Below are positions 27,516 to 34,186 of a DNA stretch of 64,000 nucleotides, one piece after another. A program made the position numbers and the translations under genes. The stretch spans positions 1,488,001 to 1,552,000 of the forward strand of contig NZ_JACYFS010000001.1 in NCBI RefSeq assembly GCF_014837145.1. Direction: 5' to 3'. The notes under the pieces were generated by a model, which saw nothing but the letters and a program-made list of their open reading frames with translations, searched no databases and was not told where the DNA came from. Origin of the DNA: Chryseobacterium caseinilyticum (GTDB lineage Bacteria > Bacteroidota > Bacteroidia > Flavobacteriales > Weeksellaceae). The stretch's first letter is position 1. The number at the start of each line of letters is the position of its first letter.

Positions 27516-28130
27516 TTATTTTCCGGATTTAAGATTAAAGAAAATTCCAAATGCTTTTAAAATAAGTTTCAGATCGTTTTTTAATGAGAGATTTCTGTAA
27601 TATTCCAGATTCATTTTCACTTTATCCGGAAAAAGAACTTTATCATTGTATTCCAGAGGGTTTTTCTGCTGGGAAAGAATTCTGTCTTCGTTTTTATATT
27701 TAAATCCTGCTTCGCTGATTAGACCCGGTTTTAAATTTAAAACTTCACGGTCATCGCCTTCCAATGTATCGTAATATCCTTTGATATCTGGTCTTGGACC
27801 AATAAAAGACATTTCGCCTTTTAAAATATTAAACAATTGTGGAAGTTCATCCAGCTTGGTTCTCCGCATCCATTTTCCGAAAGAAGATTTCTGATGCGTG
27901 ACAGAATGATACGTTTTAAATTTGTACACAGTAAACATATTCCCGAATCTCCCTACCCTTTCCTGAGTAAAAATCCCCGGAAAACCGGTATCTGCTGATG
28001 CCAGAATAAAAAGCACGAAAAAAAGCGGAAGAAAAACTACTGCGGCCACGAAAGAGATTCCGTAATCCATCACCGACTTCCAGACCGGATATTTTTTCAC
28101 AAAGATGTTCTTATCGGGCAAAGATAACAA
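27516..28130 (-). CDS. Sugar transferase (small monotopic phosphoglycosyl transferase)
   Basis: Up to 204 residues, almost only the catalytic sugar transferase domain: a reentrant hydrophobic helix (FVAAVVFLPLFFVLFILAS), RFGNMFTVYKFKTYHS, RTKLDELPQLFNIL and SFIGPRPD. This is the PglC-like short form that loads a phosphosugar on undecaprenyl phosphate. It is the second such enzyme in the cluster. The start is uncertain: the longest frame uses TTG at 28130, while GTG at 28100 would give a more usual N-terminus. It is 85 bp or more from the flippase and has a palindromic repeat directly upstream. Confidence 0.82.
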   Translation of the reverse strand: MLSLPDKNIFVKKYPVWKSVMDYGISFVAAVVFLPLFFVLFILASADTGFPGIFTQERVGRFGNMFTVYKFKTYHSVTHQKSSFGKWMRRTKLDELPQLFNILKGEMSFIGPRPDIKGYYDTLEGDDREVLNLKPGLISEAGFKYKNEDRILSQQKNPLEYNDKVLFPDKVKMNLEYYRNLSLKNDLKLILKAFGIFFNLKSGK

Positions 28131-28133
28131 ATT

Positions 28134-28242
28134 CTGTCATTGCGAGGAACTGCCTGTCCCGAGCCTTCGGGAAAGCAATCCGTTTAGACTATTTCGCTAT
28201 TTCCAACAGATTGCTTCGCTTTGCTCGCAATGACTTTGACAG
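28134..28242. repeat. REP-like palindromic element
   Basis: About 109 bp with inverted ends, CTGTCATTGCGAG (28134-28146) against CTCGCAATGAC plus TTTGACAG (28224-28242). Inner parts pair as well: TCCCGA with TCGGGA, and AAGCAATC with GATTGCTT. The motif TGTCATTGCGAG is a well-known intergenic palindrome of Bacteroidota and other phyla. It separates the sugar transferase from the tyrA leader. Confidence 0.7.
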
Positions 28243-28260
28243 AAGCTTTGCATTCAGGTT

Positions 28261-28292
28261 TTTGCTCACTTAAAAAATTTTCAATACTTTAG
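28261..28292 (+). promoter_or_regulatory. Promoter of tyrA leader
   Basis: TTTG at 28261-28264, 20 bp spacing, then TACTTTAG at 28285-28292, one base off the consensus TTTG-N19-21-TAnnTTTG. A start about seven bases downstream would fall at or just before the leader ATG at 28297, so the leader peptide may be read from a leaderless or nearly leaderless transcript. Confidence 0.65.
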
Positions 28293-28296
28293 CCTC

Positions 28297-28350
28297 ATGA
28301 AAATAAACGCACAAAACTATTATTACTCATCTGAAAAGGTTTTCGGATAA
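28297..28350 (+). CDS. Leader peptide with three consecutive tyrosine codons (tyrA attenuator)
   Basis: A 17-codon open frame reading MKINAQNYYYSSEKVFG and a TAA stop. Codons 8-10 are TAT TAT TAC, and a phenylalanine codon comes two before the stop. It sits between a matching promoter and a strong intrinsic terminator, 73 bp before the prephenate dehydrogenase gene. Three tyrosines in a row in a 17-residue peptide before a tyrosine biosynthesis gene is the signature of a leader peptide whose translation senses charged tRNA-Tyr. It is too short to be found by ordinary gene callers. Confidence 0.8.
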   Translation: MKINAQNYYYSSEKVFG

Positions 28351-28402
28351 GGATTTTGTGCTTCAGAAATAAGTAAAAACCCCGTCCGAAAGACGGGGTT
28401 TT
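28309..28402 (+). promoter_or_regulatory. Predicted tyrosine transcription attenuator
   Basis: Four segments can pair in the classical way. 1:2 joins GCACAAAA (28309-28316) with TTTTGTGC (28354-28361), an exact 8-bp match that encloses the tyrosine codons. 2:3 joins GGATTTT (28351-28357) with AAAAACC (28375-28381), one mismatch, extended by CTT (28361-28363) with AAG (28371-28373). 3:4 is the terminator, AAAACCCCGTC (28376-28386) with GACGGGGTTTT (28392-28402), then more T. A ribosome stalled on tyrosine codons (28318-28326) would cover segment 1 and free 2:3, which disrupts the terminator. A ribosome at the stop codon would cover segment 2 and allow termination. Confidence 0.75.
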
Positions 28403-28405
28403 TTG
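28376..28405 (+). terminator. Attenuator terminator before tyrA
   Basis: An 11-bp perfect stem with loop CGAAA followed by T residues, located upstream and not downstream of a gene. It is the 3:4 hairpin of the attenuator. Confidence 0.85.
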
Positions 28406-28422
28406 TTTTAAATAAATAAAAT

Positions 28423-29268
28423 ATGAAGATCAGCATTATAGGCGTAGGATTGATTGGAGGATCGATTGCTTTAAAATTAAAACAGAAAAACACCGCCGAT
28501 TTCATTTACGGAATCGACAGCAATATAGATAATCTTGCAGATGCTTTACAGTTAAATATCATCAACGAAAAAGCAGATTTCAAAACAGGAATTGAGTCTG
28601 CAGACCTCATCATTATTGCTGTTCCCGTAGATTCAGCGGTGAAAATTCTGCCTCAGGTTTTAGATTTAATTTCAGACCATCAGACGGTGATGGATGTGGG
28701 TTCCACGAAATCAGGAATTGTAAAATCTGTGGAAAATCATCCTAAGAGATCGAGATTTGTGGCCTTTCACCCGATGTGGGGAACAGAAAATCACGGCCCG
28801 AAATCCGCAGTTGCCGCAAGTTTTTCAGGTAAAGCCGGTGTGATCTGTGACCGCGAAAAATCTGCAAAAGATGCACTGGAACTGGTAGAATCTGTTGTTC
28901 TGGATCTCGATATGCACATCATCCACATGTCTGCAGAAGATCACGATATTCATACGGCTTACATTTCTCATATTTCCCACATCACTTCCTACGCGCTGGC
29001 AAACACTGTTTTGGAAAAGGAAAAAGAGGAAGAAACTATTTTCCAGTTGGCAAGTTCAGGGTTCTCCAGCACCGTACGTCTGGCAAAATCCCATCCCGAA
29101 ATGTGGCTTCCCATTTTTAAACAAAACAAAGAAAATGTTTTGGATGCTTTAAATGAACATATTTCTCAACTCAGAAAATTCAAATCTGCTCTGGAGAAAG
29201 ATAATTTTGAATTTTTGGAAGAACTGATCACGAATGCCAATAAAATCAGAGGAATTTTAGACAAATAA
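28423..29268 (+). CDS. tyrA: Prephenate dehydrogenase
   Basis: Tyrosine biosynthesis enzyme that oxidatively decarboxylates prephenate to 4-hydroxyphenylpyruvate with NAD(P)+. It has 281 residues. The Rossmann motif is GVGLIGGSIALKLK at 7-20. VMDVGSTKSGIV and FHPMWGTENHGPKSA hold the conserved active-site histidine, and IHMSAEDHDIHTAYISHISH is the helical dimer domain. There is no fused chorismate mutase or ACT domain, so feedback control would have to come from elsewhere; the attenuator upstream can supply it. It appears monocistronic. Confidence 0.94.
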   Translation: MKISIIGVGLIGGSIALKLKQKNTADFIYGIDSNIDNLADALQLNIINEKADFKTGIESADLIIIAVPVDSAVKILPQVLDLISDHQTVMDVGSTKSGIVKSVENHPKRSRFVAFHPMWGTENHGPKSAVAASFSGKAGVICDREKSAKDALELVESVVLDLDMHIIHMSAEDHDIHTAYISHISHITSYALANTVLEKEKEEETIFQLASSGFSSTVRLAKSHPEMWLPIFKQNKENVLDALNEHISQLRKFKSALEKDNFEFLEELITNANKIRGILDK

Positions 29269-29282
29269 GATACATAAAAGCG

Positions 29283-29306
29283 AAAGCTTCCACAGATGGG
29301 AGCTTT
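29283..29306. terminator. Terminator after tyrA
   Basis: Stem AAAGCTTCC with GGGAGCTTT and a six-base loop, about 15 bp after the tyrA stop. Confidence 0.6.
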
Positions 29307-29338
29307 ATATTGTCAACTAAATTATAATGAATTAAATT

Positions 29339-30007
29339 TTAAAATTTCATCATCAAACCCATTCCATTTCTGTTGTTCAGGGCATAAAAACTTGGCGTAA
29401 ACTTTTTGGCATCTGCATTTTTATACTGATTGATGGCTGATTTCATTTGAGAATGACCTGTAAGTTTCAGTACAACACCCGCGCCTGCGCCTATTAAACC
29501 AATGATTAACGGCACCGGAGAACCTTTTGGCTCTTCGCCGTAAGCGTAGGTCTTGTTTGCCGAAGAAAGATTGGATATTCCACCAATGAAAAAAGCAGCT
29601 GCACCGCCAACTACCAAAGCAGTTCCTACGCTATTGATTGTTCTGCCGCTTTTGTACTGTGAATTGTTTTGCTGAAGAAGATATTGTTTGATTTCTTTTT
29701 TAGAACTCAGTTTTTGTACTTTATCACCATCTTTATTTTCCGGTAAACTGTAGGTATCTGCTTTTGCATTCAGAGAACCATCGATTTCCTTGATGCTTTT
29801 CACAGAATTGTCATACAGAAACTCCTGCTCATTATTATTTTTGTTAGTGTAAACCACCTTTCCATTTTCATACTTCAGATTTCTGTATTCAATGATTTCA
29901 TCTGTTTTTGTGGTAATAATACCCTGACGCGAATTTTCGGGAATCGACACCTGTGAGTAAACCGATAATGACATTAAAAGTAGAGCTACAGAAATTATTT
30001 TTTTCAT
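29339..30007 (-). CDS. Secreted or membrane hypothetical protein, 222 residues
   Basis: Not assigned to a family. The signal peptide is KKIISVALLLMSLSVYSQ. A beta-rich segment follows (EIIEYRNLKYENGKVVYTNK), of the type found in Bacteroidota proteins that read a cell-surface property table. Then come two glycine-rich hydrophobic helices (VGTALVVGGAAAFFIGG and PLIIGLIGAGAGVVLKLTG). It probably sits in the envelope. It is convergent with tyrA and divergent from the Zn-ribbon gene. Confidence 0.6.
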   Translation of the reverse strand: MKKIISVALLLMSLSVYSQVSIPENSRQGIITTKTDEIIEYRNLKYENGKVVYTNKNNNEQEFLYDNSVKSIKEIDGSLNAKADTYSLPENKDGDKVQKLSSKKEIKQYLLQQNNSQYKSGRTINSVGTALVVGGAAAFFIGGISNLSSANKTYAYGEEPKGSPVPLIIGLIGAGAGVVLKLTGHSQMKSAINQYKNADAKKFTPSFYALNNRNGMGLMMKF

Positions 30008-30190
30008 TTTTTAAAAGTTTTCCGCAAAAATATAGATTCCTTTTAATTATCCAAATTTTTATTCCTTTAAATGTGAATCGTTGCCATTTAATTCACGTTA
30101 AACCCTATTTCAAATCTGGTATCCATTTTCAAAGCAGTTTTCTATATAGTCAGATAAGCTTAATCAAAGTTTAACTTTATTAAAAAATAT

Positions 30191-30221
30191 TTTAACTTTA
30201 TTTAAATTAATATTATATTTG
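30191..30221 (+). promoter_or_regulatory. Promoter of Zn-ribbon regulator gene
   Basis: TTTA (30191-30194), 19 bp, then TATATTTG (30214-30221), close to the Bacteroidota consensus. The last base of the -7 box is the first base of a GTG codon in frame with the gene, so that GTG cannot be the start. Confidence 0.6.
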
Positions 30222-30235
30222 TGAAAATTAAGTCA

Positions 30236-30502
30236 ATGAAACTTCCGATAATTTGTCCGAGTTGCGATCATACTCTGAATGTAAGCCAAATGAAATGTCC
30301 CGACTGTGGAACGAACGTAAACGGCGATTATGAGCTTCCCGTTTTTCTGAAACTCAGCAGGGACGAACAGGATTTTATAATGAATTTCTTTCTTTCCAGC
30401 GGAAGCATAAAAGAAATGGCAAAACAGGCCACTCTTTCATATCCCACAATGAGAAATAAGATGGACGACCTCATTCAAAAAATAGATCAATTAAAAAAAT
30501 AA
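30236..30502 (+). CDS. DUF2089-like small Zn-ribbon putative regulator
   Basis: An 88-residue protein. The N-terminus has a zinc ribbon with four cysteines (ICPSCDHTLNVSQMKCPDCG). The C-terminus is a short helix-turn-helix-like segment (SGSIKEMAKQATLSYPTMRN) followed by a charged helix. This is the layout of the DUF2089 family, proposed to be DNA-binding. The ATG at 30236 is chosen because the GTG at 30221 overlaps the promoter -7 box. It lies 5 bp before a membrane protein gene, so the two are likely cotranscribed and may form a regulator with its membrane target. Confidence 0.75.
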   Translation: MKLPIICPSCDHTLNVSQMKCPDCGTNVNGDYELPVFLKLSRDEQDFIMNFFLSSGSIKEMAKQATLSYPTMRNKMDDLIQKIDQLKK

Positions 30503-30507
30503 AAAAT

Positions 30508-31077
30508 ATGAACTGGAAAACTGTATTTAACCCATTTTTAAAGTTTGATGAAAAAAAACTTTTTATTACAGGCATTGTTTCCTCAATAATTATTTTTACA
30601 ATCCTGTATTCGCTAAGATTCAGAACAGACAGCATATTTCATTATACTTATATTCAGTCGGTAGAGTCTTTAGGAGCTGTGATTCTTTCTACTATTGCAG
30701 TTTATGCGACTGCAATTGTTGTCTTCTTCATTTTCGGGAAAGCAATCAACAAAAAAACAAGAATAATCGATATTACCAACGCAGTTCTTATCTCACAAAT
30801 CCCTGGTATTTTTGCGGCAGTTCCTAGTCAACTGAATTTTATACAGGATAGCGGAAAGCATTTTCTGGCAGGTTTGGAGTTAGGCTCGAAAATTGAACCT
30901 GTGGCCCTTATGACTGTTATCAGCTTCTCATTATATTCTCTCGCACTGTCAGCATACGGCATCACTCTTCTTTACAATGGTTTCAAAACTGCCACAAACC
31001 TGAAAGACTGGGTTTATATTGTAATTTTTGCCATTCTTCTGATTATCCTTGTTTTATTGGTGCAATTTTTAAACTAA
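30508..31077 (+). CDS. Yip1-like membrane protein
   Basis: A 189-residue integral membrane protein with five predicted helices, including FITGIVSSIIIFTILYSL, AVILSTIAVYATAIVVFFIF, VALMTVISFSLYSLALSAYG and WVYIVIFAILLIILVLLV. The pattern N-WKTVFNPFLKFDEKK followed by five helices resembles Yip1-domain proteins of Bacteroidota. Function unknown. It follows the Zn-ribbon gene by 5 bp and precedes the serine hydrolase by 7 bp, so the three probably form one operon. Confidence 0.65.
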   Translation: MNWKTVFNPFLKFDEKKLFITGIVSSIIIFTILYSLRFRTDSIFHYTYIQSVESLGAVILSTIAVYATAIVVFFIFGKAINKKTRIIDITNAVLISQIPGIFAAVPSQLNFIQDSGKHFLAGLELGSKIEPVALMTVISFSLYSLALSAYGITLLYNGFKTATNLKDWVYIVIFAILLIILVLLVQFLN

Positions 31078-31084
31078 AATAACG

Positions 31085-32476
31085 ATGAAAATAAGATTTT
31101 TTTTTCTGCTCATTCATTTGGCCAGCATTTCACTATTGGCACAGCAGATCACCGGTTCGTGGAAGGGCGATTTGGAAGTTCAAGGAAACATACTTCCGTT
31201 AATAATTAATATTCAGAAGGACACAGACGGTTACAAATCCACTCTCGACAGCCCTTTACAGGGTGCGGAAGGAATTCCTCTGGAAAAAACTTTATTCGTC
31301 AACAATACATTGAGTTTTGAACAAACAGCAATGAATGCCAAATTCACAGGAACTCTGAAAGATTCTGAGATCACCGGTACTTTCAATCAAAACGGAATGA
31401 CTTTACCTTTAAGATTAAAACCGTTCGACAAAACAAAAAATGAAGACAAAACACTTGAGATTCTGAAACTGTCCAATACCACTGAAAGTTTAAAAAAGAT
31501 TAATGATTATATTTCATTTGTGGAGAAAAACAATGTTTTGGCGGGCGAAGTTTCGATCTTTAAAGAAGGGAAAGAAATCTACTCGAAGAATTTTGGTGAG
31601 AAAAACCTTCCCGATTTTAAAAACAGCAATCAGGTATTTCAGATTGGTTCCGTTTCCAAAACCATGACGGCGATTATAATTTTTAAACTGATAGAAAACA
31701 AACAGCTGAGTCTATCCGATCAACTTTCACAATTCTATCCACAAATTCCGGGTTCAGACAAGATTACTATTTCCCATCTTCTCAATCACAGTGCAGGATT
31801 AGGAGATTATGTACAGGGAAAAGACGATCCCAAATGGCTTGTAAAAAAGATCACAGATCAGCAGATTGTTGACAGAATTATTGATCAAGGCACGCTATTC
31901 GAACCGGGGAAAAATCAGCAGTATTCAAATTCCGGATATTACTTACTCACGAAGATTCTGGAAAAAGTTTCAAAAAAGTCCTACGCCGAAAATCTGAATG
32001 AATACATTATAAAACCTTTACAATTAAAGCAATTTTACACTGCAGGCAAAAAGCCGTCCAACGTTCATACATCATATTTTTATGACAAAAAATGGCTCCC
32101 GGTAACCGATTTTAATTTCAATAATATTGTGGGAGTCGGCGATATTGCGACGACTCCGTATAATTTAAATCTGATCATCAACGCAATTTTTGACCGCAAG
32201 ATAGTTTCGGAAGAGTCGCTGAATTCGATTATGCCAGACACACAAAGATTCGGAAAGGGATTGGCAGTTGTTCCTTTTCACAGTAAAATTTTTGTAGGTC
32301 ACAGTGGCGGAACTTACGGTACCAATTCTCTGATGATTTATAATGGCGAGGATGATATTTCTATCTCCTATTCCCTGAATGCAGACCGTATCGGCATTGC
32401 AGGTAATGAATTTGTGGTTGCCTTATTCAGTTTTCTGTACGGAGTTGACTATGAATTTCCGAAAATCAATAAATGA
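31085..32476 (+). CDS. Secreted serine hydrolase, beta-lactamase/PBP-like family
   Basis: A 463-residue protein with a signal peptide (KIRFFFLLIHLASISLLAQ). A small beta-sandwich of about 100 residues (ITGSWKGDLEVQGNILPLII) comes first. The beta-lactamase class C-like domain has the nucleophile SxxK in QIGSVSKTMTA (S189, K192), the tyrosine motif QYSNSGYYLL, and the third motif GHSGGTYG near the C-terminus. Such enzymes act on peptides, esters or D-amino acid peptides; resistance to beta-lactams is not implied. It is the last gene of the operon that starts with the Zn-ribbon protein. Confidence 0.87.
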   Translation: MKIRFFFLLIHLASISLLAQQITGSWKGDLEVQGNILPLIINIQKDTDGYKSTLDSPLQGAEGIPLEKTLFVNNTLSFEQTAMNAKFTGTLKDSEITGTFNQNGMTLPLRLKPFDKTKNEDKTLEILKLSNTTESLKKINDYISFVEKNNVLAGEVSIFKEGKEIYSKNFGEKNLPDFKNSNQVFQIGSVSKTMTAIIIFKLIENKQLSLSDQLSQFYPQIPGSDKITISHLLNHSAGLGDYVQGKDDPKWLVKKITDQQIVDRIIDQGTLFEPGKNQQYSNSGYYLLTKILEKVSKKSYAENLNEYIIKPLQLKQFYTAGKKPSNVHTSYFYDKKWLPVTDFNFNNIVGVGDIATTPYNLNLIINAIFDRKIVSEESLNSIMPDTQRFGKGLAVVPFHSKIFVGHSGGTYGTNSLMIYNGEDDISISYSLNADRIGIAGNEFVVALFSFLYGVDYEFPKINK

Positions 32477-32490
32477 GTATTTTAAATAAA

Positions 32491-32573
32491 AAAGATGCGG
32501 ATGTTCCACTTAAAACGTCCGCATCTTTTTACTAAAACGTCCGTATGTTTTGCGCAAAACATACGGACGTTTT
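32491..32573. terminator. Double bidirectional terminator
   Basis: Two hairpins. First, AAAGATGCGGA (32491-32501) with TCCGCATCTTT (32518-32528). Second, a perfect 40-bp palindrome at 32534-32573 whose halves are AAAACGTCCGTATGTTTTGC and its complement, followed by T9. It lies between convergent genes. Confidence 0.9.
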
Positions 32574-32599
32574 TTTTTAGAACTCCAGTTAGTTGTATT

Positions 32600-34018
32600 T
32601 TAACATTCAGGAACATTCACGGCAATCGCCAATCCACCTTCAGAAGTTTCCTTAAAACGGTCATTCATCGACAACGCAGTTTCCCACATCGTCTGAATCA
32701 CCTGATCTAAACTTACCTTGGCTTTTGTAGGATCACTTTCCAAAGCAATATTCGCTGCAGTGATGGCTTTTATGGCACCCATCGTATTTCTTTCGATACA
32801 TGGAATCTGCACCAAACCTCTGATTGGGTCACAGGTTAAACCCAAATGATGCTCCATTGCAATTTCTGCTGCCATCAGGACCTGACCGACGCTTCCACCA
32901 AGAATTTCCGTTAAACCTGCCGCAGCCATCGCCGAAGAAACTCCAACTTCTGCCTGACAACCGCCCATTGCCGCAGAAATGGTCGCATTTTTCTTAAACA
33001 AAGTTCCGATTTCACCGGCTACCAGAATAAATCTTGCAATATCATCTTCAGTTTTAGCTTCTGTGAAAGCCTGCGAGTACATCAAAACTGCAGGAATTAC
33101 GCCACTCGCTCCATTCGTGGGTGCAGTGATGATTCTGCCGAAACTTGCATTTTCCTCATTCACGGCAAGCGCAAAACAGGAAATCCATTTATTGATATTG
33201 GTGAAATTTTCTTCGGCGTCAACAACCTGCTGAAACCATTCGTCGATATTTCTGTACACCTTCTCGCCCAAAAGTTTGCGGTTGATTCCTGCTGCACGGC
33301 GCGTCACATTGAGACCTCCGGGAAGAATTCCTTCTTTGTTGACGCCTTTATAGACGCATTCTTTAATGTTTTTCCAGATATTTAAAGCTTCATCACGGGT
33401 TTCTTCCTGACTCCTCCAGCTTTCTTCATTGATTAAAATTAAATCTGAAATTTTATTAAATCCTAAATGCTCACAGTATTTCACAATATCCGAAGACTTG
33501 TGACAGGGATACAGCGTCCGAACACACTGCTTCTCAATAGAATTTTTCTCCTGACTCATGATGAAACCACCGCCTACGGAATAAAAATCCTGCATCAGTT
33601 CGGTGCCGTCTTCGAAAATAGCCCTGAAAATCATTCCGTTGGGATGATAATCGAGTGATTTAGACATATTTAAAACCAAATGATGTCCGTAAATGAAAGG
33701 AATTTCTTTTTCACCGCCCAGATTAATGATTTGAGATTCTTTGATTCTGTTGACTATCTCATCAATCTTCATGGTGTCTATGGTTTTAAAATCTTCTCCG
33801 TTTAAACCCAACATTCCGGCAATATCGGTTCCGTGGCCGATTCCTGTTTTGGCGAGTGATCCGAAAAATTCAAGAAAAACTTCTTTTACTTCAGCTACTG
33901 ATCTTTCACGGTTTAAAATTCTGATAAACGCTGCAGCAGCATTCCAGGGACCCATTGTGTGCGAGCTGGAAGGTCCGATTCCCACTTTAATTATTTCAAA
34001 TACAGATATTGACTCCAT
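32600..34018 (-). CDS. sdaA: L-serine ammonia-lyase (iron-sulfur, single chain)
   Basis: Deaminates L-serine to pyruvate. It has 472 residues with alpha and beta domains fused, as in E. coli SdaA. The N-terminus has FEIIKVGIGPSSSHTMGPW, the beta-domain signature. The cysteines that bind the [4Fe-4S] cluster lie in the C-terminal half: AMGGCQAEVGVSSA, LTCDPIRGLVQIPCIERN. It is monocistronic between the double terminator and the amtB terminator. Confidence 0.95.
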   Translation of the reverse strand: MESISVFEIIKVGIGPSSSHTMGPWNAAAAFIRILNRERSVAEVKEVFLEFFGSLAKTGIGHGTDIAGMLGLNGEDFKTIDTMKIDEIVNRIKESQIINLGGEKEIPFIYGHHLVLNMSKSLDYHPNGMIFRAIFEDGTELMQDFYSVGGGFIMSQEKNSIEKQCVRTLYPCHKSSDIVKYCEHLGFNKISDLILINEESWRSQEETRDEALNIWKNIKECVYKGVNKEGILPGGLNVTRRAAGINRKLLGEKVYRNIDEWFQQVVDAEENFTNINKWISCFALAVNEENASFGRIITAPTNGASGVIPAVLMYSQAFTEAKTEDDIARFILVAGEIGTLFKKNATISAAMGGCQAEVGVSSAMAAAGLTEILGGSVGQVLMAAEIAMEHHLGLTCDPIRGLVQIPCIERNTMGAIKAITAANIALESDPTKAKVSLDQVIQTMWETALSMNDRFKETSEGGLAIAVNVPEC

Positions 34019-34081
34019 ATATTTTTTTCAGTTTCATGAAAAGCAAATATACATTGAAAATATTTTAGATGGGAAGGAATT

Positions 34082-34129
34082 TGAGGTTAAGGTTGAGGCT
34101 TAGATTGAGATTAAGGCTAAGGTTAAGAT
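34082..34129. repeat. G-rich hexamer repeat, copy 1
   Basis: Eight degenerate units of the form AGGTTA, AGGTTG, AGGCTA, AGATTG between sdaA and amtB. Similar arrays occur at 41161-41204 (opposite strand) and 44877-44914. Confidence 0.7.
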
Positions 34130-34139
34130 AGAATCAAAA

Positions 34140-34167
34140 AAACAGCGGCCGGAAAAGACCACTGTTT
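34140..34167. terminator. Terminator downstream of amtB
   Basis: Stem AAACAG with CTGTTT plus inner GG-CC pairs around one mismatch, with an A run to the left (T run for minus-strand transcripts). Confidence 0.6.
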
Positions 34168-34186
34168 AAGTTATATACCAAAAAAA

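Noticed and set aside
31085..32476. Beta-lactam resistance gene
   Set aside because: Only the general serine hydrolase fold is supported; many such proteins are esterases or peptidases.
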